Origin: Mycobacterium sp. SMC-8
Lineage (GTDB): Bacteria > Actinomycetota > Actinomycetes > Mycobacteriales > Mycobacteriaceae
Length of the DNA: 64,000 bases
Assembly (NCBI RefSeq): GCF_025263565.1
Contig: NZ_CP079865.1
Coordinates: forward strand, 3,658,001-3,722,000
Reading direction: 5' to 3'
Part shown: positions 36,690-45,253 of the stretch, one piece after another
How the letters are laid out: each line of letters opens with the position of its first letter
How positions within the stretch are numbered: position 1 is the first letter of the stretch
Program-made: the position numbers and the translations under genes
Notes under the pieces: generated by a model
Databases searched by the model: none
Seen by the model: the letters and a program-made list of their open reading frames with translations, nothing else
What the model was told of the DNA's origin: nothing

Positions 36690-37481
36690 ATGACGAACAT
36701 CGTGGTCCTGATCAAACAGGTCCCAGACACATGGTCTGAGCGCAAGTTGTCCGACGGTGACTACACCCTGGACCGGGAGGCCGCCGACGCTGTGCTCGAC
36801 GAGATCAACGAGCGCGCCGTCGAAGAGGCACTCCTGATCAAGGAGCGCGAGGGCGGCGACAGCACGGTCACGGTCCTGACGGCCGGTCCCGAGCGGGCCA
36901 CCGAGGCGATCCGCAAGGCGTTGTCGATGGGCGCCGACAAGGCCGTGCACCTGGTCGACGAGGGCATGCACGGCTCCGACATGGTCCAGACGGGCTGGGC
37001 GCTGGCTCGCGCGCTGGGCACCATCGAGGGCACCGAGCTGGTGCTCGCGGGCAACGAGGCCACCGACGGCACCGGCGGCGCCGTACCGGCGATCATCGCC
37101 GAGTACCTCGGCCTGCCGCAGCTGACCCACGTGCGCAAGCTGACCGTCGAGAACGGCAAGGTCACCGCCGAGCGTGAGACCGACGACGGTGTCTTCACCC
37201 TCGAGGCCTCGCTGCCGGCCGTGGTCAGCGTGAACGAGAAGATCAACGAACCCCGCTTCCCGTCCTTCAAGGGCATCATGGCCGCGAAGAAGAAGGAAGT
37301 CACCAAGCTGACATTGGCCGACATCGGCGTCGAGAGTGACGAGGTAGGCGTGGCCAACGCCGGGTCGAAGGTGCTGTCCTCGACGCCGAAGCCGCCCAAG
37401 ACCGCGGGCGAGAAGGTCACCGACGAGGGCGACGGCGGCACCAAGATCGCCGAGTACCTGGTTGCCCAGAAAATCATCTAG
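36690..37481 (+). CDS. etfB: Electron transfer flavoprotein beta subunit
   Basis: Small subunit of ETF, which takes electrons from acyl-CoA and other dehydrogenases and passes them to the quinone pool. 263 residues from ATG 36690 (MTNIVVLIKQVPDTWSERKL), behind GAGGAGGA. Family motifs include DEINERAVEEAL, VLTAGPERATEAIRKALSMGADKAV and the AMP-binding GNEATDGTGGAVPAIIAEYL. It corresponds to FixA (Rv3029c) and precedes etfA by 41 bases. Confidence 0.95.
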   Translation: MTNIVVLIKQVPDTWSERKLSDGDYTLDREAADAVLDEINERAVEEALLIKEREGGDSTVTVLTAGPERATEAIRKALSMGADKAVHLVDEGMHGSDMVQTGWALARALGTIEGTELVLAGNEATDGTGGAVPAIIAEYLGLPQLTHVRKLTVENGKVTAERETDDGVFTLEASLPAVVSVNEKINEPRFPSFKGIMAAKKKEVTKLTLADIGVESDEVGVANAGSKVLSSTPKPPKTAGEKVTDEGDGGTKIAEYLVAQKII

Positions 37482-37522
37482 AACCTTCCCATCGACAGAC
37501 AGACATAGAGGCAAACGAACCC

Positions 37523-38479
37523 ATGGCTGAAGTACTTGTGCTCACCGAGCACGCTGAAGGTGCGCTGAAAAAGGTCACCTCCGAACTGATCACCGCCGCC
37601 CGCGCGCTCGGTGAACCCGCCGCCGTCGTGGTCGGCAAGCCGGGCACCGCCGAGGGCCTGATCGACGGCCTGAAGTCGGCCGGTGCGGCGAAGATCTACG
37701 TCGCCGAGTCCGACGACGCCGAGAACTACCTGATCACCCCGTACGTGGACGTGCTGGCCGCGCTGGCCGAGTCCGCCACGCCGGCGGCGGTGCTGCTGGC
37801 GTCCAGTGCTGACGGCAAGGAGATCGCAGGTCGGCTCGCGGCCCGCATCGGCTCGGGCATCCTGAGCGACGTCGTCGAGGTCAAGGAGGGCGGCAAGGGC
37901 ATCCACTCGATCTTCGGTGGTGCCTTCACCGTCGAGGCCGAGGCCGTCGGGGACACCCCGATCATCACCGTGCGCCCCGGTTCCGTCGAGGCCCAGCCTG
38001 CCGACGGTGCAGGAGAGGTCGTCAACGTCGACGTGCCCGCCCCGGCCGAGAACGCCACCAAGATCACCTCGCGAGAGCCTGCGGTGGCCGGCGACCGTCC
38101 GGAGCTCACCGAGGCCACCGTCGTGGTGTCGGGCGGCCGTGGCGTCGGCAGTGCCGAGAACTTCGGCATCGTCGAGGATCTCGCGGACTCGCTCGGTGGC
38201 GCGGTGGGCGCCTCGCGTGCCGCGGTCGACTCGGGTTACTACCCTGGCCAGTTCCAGGTCGGCCAGACCGGTAAGACCGTGTCGCCGCAGCTGTACATCG
38301 CCTTGGGCATCTCCGGGGCGATCCAGCACCGCGCCGGCATGCAGACCTCGAAGACCATCATCGCGGTCAACAAAGACGAGGAAGCGCCGATCTTCGAGAT
38401 CGCCGACCTCGGCATCGTCGGTGACCTGTTCAAGGTGACGCCGCAGCTGACCGACGCGGTGAAGGCCCGCAAGGGCTGA
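37523..38479 (+). CDS. etfA: Electron transfer flavoprotein alpha subunit
   Basis: Large subunit of ETF, which holds most FAD contacts. 318 residues. The C-terminal FAD domain shows [56 protein letters not shown] and [14 protein letters not shown] residues ([21 protein letters not shown]). It is the FixB (Rv3028c) equivalent. Same operon as etfB. A strong hairpin 15 bases after the stop probably ends the transcript. Confidence 0.95.
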   Translation: MAEVLVLTEHAEGALKKVTSELITAARALGEPAAVVVGKPGTAEGLIDGLKSAGAAKIYVAESDDAENYLITPYVDVLAALAESATPAAVLLASSADGKEIAGRLAARIGSGILSDVVEVKEGGKGIHSIFGGAFTVEAEAVGDTPIITVRPGSVEAQPADGAGEVVNVDVPAPAENATKITSREPAVAGDRPELTEATVVVSGGRGVGSAENFGIVEDLADSLGGAVGASRAAVDSGYYPGQFQVGQTGKTVSPQLYIALGISGAIQHRAGMQTSKTIIAVNKDEEAPIFEIADLGIVGDLFKVTPQLTDAVKARKG

Positions 38480-38494
38480 GTTCCGCTGCGCGAG

Positions 38495-38544
38495 CAGACA
38501 CAAAATCGCACGTTTCGCCTCGCGGACGTGCGATTTTGTGTCTG
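38495..38544. terminator. 19-bp perfect hairpin after etfA
   Basis: Arms 38495-38513 and 38526-38544 are perfect complements over 19 bases (CAGACACAAAATCGCACGT) with a 12-base loop. It includes AAAA and TTTT blocks inside the stem, so it could work in either direction. I have seen the motif ACACAAAATCGCACG as recurrent in mycobacterial genomes, so it may also be a dispersed repeat. Confidence 0.6.
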
Positions 38545-38598
38545 GTGGGTTGGACACCGCGGGTTCCCTCACAGGTAGCCGAGGGTCAGTATTGACCC

Positions 38599-39342
38599 AT
38601 GAGGATTTCAGTTGTCGGGGCCACCGGCCTCATCGGCTCGAAGGTGGTCGACCTGCTGCAGCGCGACGGTCACGACGTCGTGGCGGCATCGCGTTCGTCG
38701 GGGGCCGACGTGCTCACCGGCGAGGGCCTCACCGAGGCCCTCACCGGCGCCGACGTCCTCGTCGACGTCACCAATTCCCCGTCGTTCGACGACGACCCGG
38801 TGATGGATTTCTTCACCCGGTCCTCGGCGAACCTGGTCAACGCCGCCCGGGATTCGGGTGTCCGGCACTACGTCGCGCTGTCGATCGTCGGCGCCGACGG
38901 ACTGCCCGCGAGTGGCTATATGCGCGCAAAAGTCGTGCAGGAGGAGACGATCGCCACATCCGGTCTGCCCTTCAGCATCGTGCGCGCCACCCAGTTTCAG
39001 GAGTTCGCCGACGCGATCGTCGGCTCGATGCAGGACGGCGACGAGGTGCGGGTGCCGGATGCCCGGATCCAGCCGATCGCCGCCGATGACGTCGCCCTCG
39101 AGGTGGTCCGCGTCGCCGTCGCCGCGCCCGTCAACGGGGTCGTGAACGTCGGCGGGCCGGAGAAGATCTCGTTCGCCGACCTGGCGCGCACGGTATTGGC
39201 CGGGCGGGGTGCCGACAAGACGGTCGTCGTCGATCCGCGGTCCACGTACTTCGGCACTCCCGTCGACGACACGAGCTTGGTCACCGGCGACGGCGCCGTG
39301 CTGGGCACCGTTCGGTTCGACGCCCGGCCGACGGCGGGCTGA
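38599..39342 (+). CDS. NAD(P)-binding atypical SDR / NmrA-like protein
   Basis: 247-residue Rossmann-fold protein of the atypical short-chain dehydrogenase kind. The nucleotide loop is GATGLIGSKVVDLL at residues 7-20; VDVTNSPSFDD follows and HYVALSIVGADGLP stands at the usual catalytic Ser strand, with YMRAKVVQE carrying Tyr-x3-Lys. The C-terminal part resembles sugar-epimerase-type substrate domains (NVGGPEKISFADLA). Substrate unknown. I do not recall it at this place in M. tuberculosis, so a lineage addition between etfA and the acyltransferase pair. Confidence 0.8.
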   Translation: MRISVVGATGLIGSKVVDLLQRDGHDVVAASRSSGADVLTGEGLTEALTGADVLVDVTNSPSFDDDPVMDFFTRSSANLVNAARDSGVRHYVALSIVGADGLPASGYMRAKVVQEETIATSGLPFSIVRATQFQEFADAIVGSMQDGDEVRVPDARIQPIAADDVALEVVRVAVAAPVNGVVNVGGPEKISFADLARTVLAGRGADKTVVVDPRSTYFGTPVDDTSLVTGDGAVLGTVRFDARPTAG

Positions 39343-39425
39343 ACGGGCCAAGACGTCACCTGGCGCTCACGGACACGACACGCGCTGGACGCCCTGACGA
39401 GAGGCGGCTGCACGAGCGTGGCGCC

Positions 39426-40289
39426 ATGAGCACTGCTTCTGTACTCATCGCCCCCGACGACATCGATCACGCGCAGCGCGGATCCGCCCCGTCCACGCCC
39501 CGCTACAGCCTGCTGTTGTGCACCGACGGCGACTCCATCGAGGCCGCGCAGCGGTTGCGCTACGACGTGTTCAGCACCGAGCCCGGCTTCGCGCTCGCCG
39601 GCGACGGCAATTCCGGCGGTCTGGACGCCGACCGGTTCGACGAATACTGCGATCATCTGCTCGTCCGCGACGACGCCACCGGCGAACTGGTCGGCTGCTA
39701 CCGGATGCTGCCGCCGCCCGGTGCGATCGCCGCAGGCGGGCTGTACACGGCGACCGAGTTCGACGTCACCGCACTCGACCCGCTCCGGCCCTCGCTGGTC
39801 GAAATGGGCCGCGCTGTGGTGCGTGAGGGACACCGCAACGGCGCCGTGGTGCTGCTGATGTGGGCGGGCATCCTCGCCTACCTGGACCGCAGTGGCTACG
39901 ACTACGTGGCCGGATGCGTCTCGGTGCCCGTCGCGGATCCCGCCGGTCGCAGCCCGGCCGGCAGCCACCTGCGCGGCGTGCGCGACTTCGTCAACCGCCG
40001 GCACGCCGCGCCCGCCGAACACACCGTGTACCCGTACCGGCCCGTGATGGTCGACGGTCGCACCCTCGACGAGATCGACCCACCCGCCCGGTTGTCGGTG
40101 CCGGCCCTGATGCGCGGATATCTGAGATTGGGCGCCCAGGTGTGCGGCGAACCCGCCCACGACCCGGATTTCGGCGTCGGCGACTTCCCCGCGCTGCTCG
40201 GCAAGCAGGACGCCGACACGCGGTACCTGCGCCGGCTCCGCTCGGTCGGGATGGCTTCGGCCGCGGTCGCCGACGGGACGCGGTCATGA
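39426..40289 (+). CDS. OlsB-like GNAT acyltransferase (Rv3027c-like)
   Basis: 287-residue protein of the OlsB/Acetyltransf_5 branch of GNAT enzymes, which move a fatty acyl chain from acyl-ACP to an amino group (ornithine in ornithine-lipid synthesis). Visible features: RLRYDVFSTEPGF near the start, FDEYCDHLLVRD, VGCYRMLPP, and LVEMGRAVVREGHRNGAVVLLMW in the acyl-binding core. The stop overlaps the ATG of a PlsC-type acyltransferase, the same pairing as olsB-olsA. Substrate in mycobacteria is not established by sequence. Confidence 0.8.
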   Translation: MSTASVLIAPDDIDHAQRGSAPSTPRYSLLLCTDGDSIEAAQRLRYDVFSTEPGFALAGDGNSGGLDADRFDEYCDHLLVRDDATGELVGCYRMLPPPGAIAAGGLYTATEFDVTALDPLRPSLVEMGRAVVREGHRNGAVVLLMWAGILAYLDRSGYDYVAGCVSVPVADPAGRSPAGSHLRGVRDFVNRRHAAPAEHTVYPYRPVMVDGRTLDEIDPPARLSVPALMRGYLRLGAQVCGEPAHDPDFGVGDFPALLGKQDADTRYLRRLRSVGMASAAVADGTRS

Positions 40290-41167
40290 ACCTGACCCGC
40301 GAACACGCGTGGCTGCAGCGCGCGACCTGCGGCGCGCGGTGTGTGCACACTGGAGCCGACGGCCCCGGCCGGCGCTGGGTGGTCGCCGTGCGCACCACGG
40401 TGCGCGTCTGCGCAGCAGCCACGCTGTTCGCCGGAGTGTGGCTGCTGGCACTGCCGCTGCCCGGCCGGTCGCATCTGCAGCGCGGGTACTGCCGGCTGAT
40501 GCTCCGCAGTCTCGGTGTGCGGATGTCCGTGTCAGGAGGGCCGATACGCAACCTGCGGGGCGTGCTGGTGGTCAGCGGGCACGTGTCGTGGCTGGACGTC
40601 TTCGCCATCGCGACGGTGCTGCCCGGTTCCTTCGTCGCCCGCGCCGACCTCGTCGACTGGCCCGCGCTCGGTCCGATCGTCCGGCTCATGAAGGTGATCC
40701 CGATCGACCGGGCCCGGTTGCGCCGGCTGCCGGCGGTGGTGGCCGCAGTCGCCAATCGGCTCAGGGCAGGGGACACGGTGGTCGCGTTTCCGGAAGGCAC
40801 CACCTGGTGCGGGCTGAGCTACGGCCGGTTCCGCCCGGCGATGTTCCAGGCCGCGATCGACGCGGGACGCCCGGTGCAGCCACTGCGGCTCAGTTACCGG
40901 CACAAGGACGGCCGGGCGTCCACCGTGCCGGCCTTCGTGGGGGACGACACGTTGCTGACCTCTATCAGGCGGGTGATCACCGCACGCCGCACCGTCTGCC
41001 ACATCCACGTCGACTCGCTGCAACTGCCGGGCGTCGACCGCCGTGACCTGGCGGCCCGCTGTGAGGCCGCCGTCCGCGGCGGGGACGGATTCGCCGCCCC
41101 CGGCGGGGCGGGACTCGACCGCCGGGCGATCTCCGACTGCGCCGAGGGTCACTGCATGGTGGCCTGA
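40286..41167 (+). CDS. PlsC-type 1-acylglycerol-3-phosphate acyltransferase (OlsA-like, Rv3026c-like)
   Basis: 293-residue membrane-bound acyltransferase. One membrane segment lies near residues 37-57 (VCAAATLFAGVWLLALPLPG). The catalytic HX4D motif is HVSWLD, and the glycerophosphate-binding motif is FPEGT. ATG 40286 overlaps the upstream stop (ATGA). By analogy with OlsA it would add the second acyl chain to a lyso-lipid made by the preceding enzyme; alternatively it makes phosphatidic acid. Confidence 0.85.
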   Translation: MNLTREHAWLQRATCGARCVHTGADGPGRRWVVAVRTTVRVCAAATLFAGVWLLALPLPGRSHLQRGYCRLMLRSLGVRMSVSGGPIRNLRGVLVVSGHVSWLDVFAIATVLPGSFVARADLVDWPALGPIVRLMKVIPIDRARLRRLPAVVAAVANRLRAGDTVVAFPEGTTWCGLSYGRFRPAMFQAAIDAGRPVQPLRLSYRHKDGRASTVPAFVGDDTLLTSIRRVITARRTVCHIHVDSLQLPGVDRRDLAARCEAAVRGGDGFAAPGGAGLDRRAISDCAEGHCMVA

Positions 41168-41198
41168 GCGCGATGGCGGCCGCCCATTCTGCGACGGC

Positions 41199-41204
41199 TA
41201 TCCT
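41199..41204 (+). promoter_or_regulatory. TATCCT -10 box before iscS
   Basis: TANNNT nine bases before ATG 41214 with no ribosome site; leaderless or very short leader. Confidence 0.4.
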
Positions 41205-41213
41205 TGAACGGTT

Positions 41214-42401
41214 ATGTCTTCGCCGGTCTACCTCGACCACGCCGCCACCACCCCGATGCGCCCCGCCGCCATCGAGGCCATGACGGTTGCCATGGCGACG
41301 GTGGGCAACGCCGCCTCGCTGCACGGCTCGGGGCGCATGGCCCGGCGCAGGCTGGAGGAGTCCCGCGAGACCCTGGCCCAGCTGCTGGGCGCGCGCCCGT
41401 CGGAAGTGATCTTCACCGCCGGTGGCACCGAGAGTGACAACCTCGCAATCAAGGGCATCTACTGGGCGCGGCGCCGTTCGTCGCCGCAACGGCGCCGGAT
41501 CGTCACCACCCCGGTCGAGCACCATGCGGTGCTGGACGCGGTGGAGTGGCTGGTCGAGCACGAGGACGCCGAGGTCACCTGGTTGCCGGTCGACCGGTAC
41601 GGCGCCGTCGATCCGTCCGACGTGCGTTCGGCGGTCGGCGATCCCTCCGATGTCGCGCTGATCTCGGTGATGTGGGCCAACAACGAGGTCGGCACCATCA
41701 TGCCTGTCTCTGAAATCGCCTCTGTCGCAAGTGAATTCAGCATACCGATGCATAGCGATGCGATCCAGGTGGTCGGTCAGCTGCCGGTGGACTTCGCCGC
41801 CAGCGGCCTGTCGGCGATGAGCGTCACCGCGCACAAGTTTGGCGGCCCCACCGGTGTGGGCGCACTGCTGCTGCGCCGCGAGACCGCGTGCGTTCCGCAG
41901 CTGCACGGCGGAGGTCAGGAGCGTGACGTCCGTTCGGGGACACAGGATGTCGCCGGCGTGATGGGTATGGCCGCAGCCGCGCGTGTCGCCGTCGACGGAA
42001 TGGACACCGCGGCCGAGCGGATCCGCGCGCTGCGCGACAGGCTGATCGACGGCGTGCTCGACACCATCGACGACGTCGACGTCAACGGTGCAACGGGGCC
42101 GGGGCGGTTACCGGGCAACGCACACTTCACGTTCCGCGGCTGCGAGGGCGATTCGCTGCTGATGTTGCTGGACGCCAAGGGAATCGAATGCTCAACGGGG
42201 TCGGCGTGCACAGCCGGGGTGGCGCAGCCGTCCCATGTGCTGACCGCGATGGGCGCCGATCCGGCCAGTGCCCGCGGCTCGCTGCGGCTGTCGCTCGGGC
42301 ACACCAGCACCGACGCCGACGTCGACGCCGTGCTCGACGTGCTGCCCGCCGCCGTGGAACGTGCACGAGCGGCCGCGCTGGCCAGTTCGGGGCGGCAGTA
42401 G
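41214..42401 (+). CDS. iscS: Cysteine desulfurase IscS
   Basis: PLP enzyme that removes sulphur from cysteine for Fe-S clusters and thiolated tRNA. 395 residues. PLP binds K208 in TAHKFGGP, and the mobile catalytic loop carries C332 in STGSACTAG. Family stretches include [12 protein letters not shown] and [12 protein letters not shown]. It corresponds to Rv3025c and lies two bases before mnmA, which uses its sulphur, so the pair is one operon. Confidence 0.95.
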   Translation: MSSPVYLDHAATTPMRPAAIEAMTVAMATVGNAASLHGSGRMARRRLEESRETLAQLLGARPSEVIFTAGGTESDNLAIKGIYWARRRSSPQRRRIVTTPVEHHAVLDAVEWLVEHEDAEVTWLPVDRYGAVDPSDVRSAVGDPSDVALISVMWANNEVGTIMPVSEIASVASEFSIPMHSDAIQVVGQLPVDFAASGLSAMSVTAHKFGGPTGVGALLLRRETACVPQLHGGGQERDVRSGTQDVAGVMGMAAAARVAVDGMDTAAERIRALRDRLIDGVLDTIDDVDVNGATGPGRLPGNAHFTFRGCEGDSLLMLLDAKGIECSTGSACTAGVAQPSHVLTAMGADPASARGSLRLSLGHTSTDADVDAVLDVLPAAVERARAAALASSGRQ

Positions 42402-42403
42402 CC

Positions 42404-43477
42404 ATGCGGGTGCTCGTCGCGATGAGCGGTGGCGTGGACTCCTCGGTGGCCGCCGCCAGAATGGTCGATGCCGGACACGACGTGGTCGGGGTGCATCTGG
42501 CGCTGTCGACGGCGCCAGGCACGCTCCGCACCGGATCCCGCGGTTGTTGTTCCAAGGAGGATGCCGGCGATGCGCGCCGGGTCGCCGATGTGCTCGGTAT
42601 CCCGTTCTACGTGTGGGATTTCGCCGACCGCTTCAAAGAGGACGTGATCGACGACTTCGTCGAGTCCTACGCGCGCGGCGAGACGCCGAATCCGTGTGTG
42701 CGCTGCAATGAGCGGATCAAGTTCTCGGCGCTGGCCGCCCGCGCGCTGGCGCTGGGATTCGACGCGCTGGCCACCGGGCACTACGCGCGGTTGGCCGACG
42801 GCCGGTTGCGGCGCGCGGTCGACCACGACAAAGACCAGTCCTACGTGCTGGCGGTGCTGACCGCCGAGCAGTTGCGCCACGCGGTGTTCCCGATCGGGGA
42901 CACCCCGAAGTCCGCGATCCGCGAGGAGGCGGCACGGCGAGGCCTGGCGGTCGCCGACAAGGCCGACAGCCACGACATCTGCTTCATCCCGTCCGGCGAC
43001 ACCAAGGCGTTCCTCGGAGCCCGCATCGGCGTGCGCCGCGGTGCGGTGGTCGACGCCGCCGGCGCCGTGCTCGCCGAGCACGACGGCGTGCACGGGTTCA
43101 CCATCGGTCAGCGCAAGGGCCTCGGCATCCCCGGCCCCGGCCCTGACGGCCGTCCGCGCTATGTGACGGGGATCGACGCGACCACCGGCACCGTGCAGGT
43201 CGGTGACCTCGACGACCTGGAGGTCACCCGGCTCGTCGGCGATGCGCCGGTGTTCACCTCGGGTGCCGCACCCGCCGGGCCGGTCGAGTGCGCCGTGCAG
43301 GTCCGCGCGCACGGCGGGGTGGTCGGGGCGGTCGCCGAACTCGGCGACGGTGTGCTTGAGGTGAATCTGCGCAGCCCGCTGCGTGGCGTGGCGCCGGGGC
43401 AGACCCTGGTGCTGTACCGGCCCGACCCGGACGGCGACGAGGTGCTCGGCAGCGCGACCATCCGCACCGCCCGCTGA
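42404..43477 (+). CDS. mnmA: tRNA-specific 2-thiouridylase MnmA
   Basis: Thiolates U34 of tRNA for Lys, Glu and Gln using ATP and sulphur relayed from IscS. 357 residues from ATG 42404. The PP-loop is SGGVDSS at residues 8-14. The catalytic cysteines are C98 (in NPCVRCNE) and C193 (in DICFIPSGD), which form the persulphide pair. [11 protein letters not shown] marks the C-terminal beta domain. It corresponds to trmU (Rv3024c). Convergent with the lipoprotein gene, four bases apart. Confidence 0.95.
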   Translation: MRVLVAMSGGVDSSVAAARMVDAGHDVVGVHLALSTAPGTLRTGSRGCCSKEDAGDARRVADVLGIPFYVWDFADRFKEDVIDDFVESYARGETPNPCVRCNERIKFSALAARALALGFDALATGHYARLADGRLRRAVDHDKDQSYVLAVLTAEQLRHAVFPIGDTPKSAIREEAARRGLAVADKADSHDICFIPSGDTKAFLGARIGVRRGAVVDAAGAVLAEHDGVHGFTIGQRKGLGIPGPGPDGRPRYVTGIDATTGTVQVGDLDDLEVTRLVGDAPVFTSGAAPAGPVECAVQVRAHGGVVGAVAELGDGVLEVNLRSPLRGVAPGQTLVLYRPDPDGDEVLGSATIRTAR

Positions 43478-43481
43478 CCGT

Positions 43482-44120
43482 TCACCCCGGAACGTCGACC
43501 AGGATGTTGGTCATCACCAGCTCGGGCACCGACTCCGGGAACCCGCAGAAGGTGACTTCGACGAGCACCGCCGACTTCACCCGGTAGTCGCGCCCGCAGT
43601 CGCCGGGTCTGGTGTGCACCGAGTCGGCGGTGGTCGTCACCGCGCCGACCAATGCGCGGCCGGGGCTCGTCGCGGCGCAGCCGTCGATCTGGGCGACGAC
43701 CGAATCGAAGGCCCGTTGCGCGGTGCCGGCATCCCGGTAGCCGGCCGCGCCCTGTGAGATCAGCGCGCCCCGCGGGGGATTCTGGTAGGTCAGTTTGTGG
43801 AACTCCTCGACCTCGGGTCCGAACACCCGGGTCTCGGCGTAAATCCAATCACATTGCGGCGGAACGGTTCCGATCATGAAATCGATGTCGACCGGCGCCT
43901 TGCTGTCGGTTCCCGGAATCGCGGTCAGATGTTCGCCGGCGCCGGTCACCGCCTGCATCTGAGGGCGATCGAGCAGGATGGCGTCCACGTCCACCGGCGA
44001 GCGGGAGCCCTCGTCCACGCCGGGGGCGGCGCGGGTCGGCGACCCGGTCACCTGCTGTGCGCATCCAGCGGCCAGGATCGCCACGGCGCACCACAGTGGC
44101 ACCGATACACGGCCCGTCAT
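43482..44120 (-). CDS. LpqA-like lipoprotein with PknH-type sensor domain
   Basis: 212-residue lipoprotein with lipobox AAGC (C20). The mature part resembles the extracellular PknH sensor fold: LLDRPQMQAVTGAGEHLTAI, a pair of conserved cysteines (PQCDWIY and IDGCAAT) likely bridged, and GDCGRDYRVKSAVLVEVTFCGFP with the second pair. Ligand unknown. It corresponds in position to lpqA (Rv3016) and is divergent from the methionine synthase-like gene, with only 35 bases between start codons. Confidence 0.8.
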   Translation of the reverse strand: MTGRVSVPLWCAVAILAAGCAQQVTGSPTRAAPGVDEGSRSPVDVDAILLDRPQMQAVTGAGEHLTAIPGTDSKAPVDIDFMIGTVPPQCDWIYAETRVFGPEVEEFHKLTYQNPPRGALISQGAAGYRDAGTAQRAFDSVVAQIDGCAATSPGRALVGAVTTTADSVHTRPGDCGRDYRVKSAVLVEVTFCGFPESVPELVMTNILVDVPG

Positions 44121-44142
44121 GTACTGACCATAGTGGGTCCAA

Positions 44143-44148
44143 TATCGT
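44143..44148 (+). promoter_or_regulatory. TATCGT -10 box, leaderless start
   Basis: TANNNT seven bases before GTG 44156, in the 35-base gap between divergent genes; no ribosome site. Confidence 0.45.
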
Positions 44149-44155
44149 CGTACGA

Positions 44156-45166
44156 GTGAGTGTTTTCGCGACCGCGACCGGTATCGGATCCTGGCCGGGC
44201 ACGTCGGCCAGGGACGCCGCGGAGGTGGTCGTCGGTGAACTGCACCGCCTTCCGCACCTGGTGGAGCTTCCCGGGCGGGGTGTCGGGGCAGACATGATCG
44301 GCCGGGCGGGTGCGCTGCTCGTCGACATCGGCCTCGACATCGTGCCTCGCGGTTACCGCATCGCCCAGGGCCGTAGTTCGGCGACCCGCCGCGCCGCCGG
44401 TCTACTCGACGAGGACATGGACGCTCTCGAAGAGGCCTGGGAGAAGGCCGGGCTGCGCGGTACGGGCCGGGTGGTCAAGGTGCAGGCGCCGGGACCGGTG
44501 ACGCTGGCGGCGCAGCTGGAGCTCGGCGGGGGACACCGCGCGATCACCGACCGAGGCGCCGTCCGGGACCTGACGACGTCGCTGGCCGAGGGGGTGGCCG
44601 CGCACCGGGCAGAGCTCGCCCGCCGGCTGGAGAGCCCGATCGTGGTTCAGTTCGACGAACCGTCGCTGCCGGCGGCACTGGCGGGCCGGCTCACCGGGGT
44701 CACCAGTCTGAACCCGGTGCATCCCGTGGACGAGTCTTTGGTCACCGCGCTGCTCGACGAGTGCGCAGAGGCGGTCGGCGGTGAAGCCGCGGTGCACTGC
44801 TGTGCTGCCGAGGTGCCGTGGAAGGTGTTGCAGCGCAGTGTGATAAGCGCCGTTTCTGTGGACCTTGGCACGCTCACCGCCGCAGATCTGGACGGGATCG
44901 GCGAGTTCGTCGAGTCCGACCGCACGGTGCTTCTCGGTGCGGTGCCCGCCACGGCCCCCGACCCCCGACCGGCGGCAGAACAGATCGCCGCGTCGGTGGC
45001 CACGGTGACCGACCGACTCGGGTTCGCCCGCGACGTGCTGCGCAGCCGGATCGGGATCACTCCGGCCTGCGGACTCGCCGGTGCGACAGTGACCTGGGCG
45101 CGCAGCGCAATCGAATTGTCGCAGCAGGCCGTTGACAGACTGGTCGACGACCCCGAGGGGATCTGA
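44156..45166 (+). CDS. Cobalamin-independent methionine synthase-like protein (Rv3015c-like)
   Basis: 336-residue protein with the C-terminal MetE-type barrel. Seen: TGIGSWPGTSARDAA at the N-terminus, VKVQAPGPVTLAAQLEL, VQFDEPSLPAAL, HCCAAEVPWKVL with a His-Cys-Cys site that could bind zinc, and TPACGLAG near the end. It is half the size of MetE and lacks its N-terminal domain, so it probably uses another methyl donor or another thiol; function is unknown. GTG 44156 is behind a leaderless promoter. Confidence 0.8.
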   Translation: MSVFATATGIGSWPGTSARDAAEVVVGELHRLPHLVELPGRGVGADMIGRAGALLVDIGLDIVPRGYRIAQGRSSATRRAAGLLDEDMDALEEAWEKAGLRGTGRVVKVQAPGPVTLAAQLELGGGHRAITDRGAVRDLTTSLAEGVAAHRAELARRLESPIVVQFDEPSLPAALAGRLTGVTSLNPVHPVDESLVTALLDECAEAVGGEAAVHCCAAEVPWKVLQRSVISAVSVDLGTLTAADLDGIGEFVESDRTVLLGAVPATAPDPRPAAEQIAASVATVTDRLGFARDVLRSRIGITPACGLAGATVTWARSAIELSQQAVDRLVDDPEGI

Positions 45167-45253
45167 AACGGTCGACCCTTGGTACGGACTCGTCTACTCT
45201 CGGGTAGGCGCTGATCGAGATCGGTCACGGGTAGAGCGCCGCACGTCACGGGG

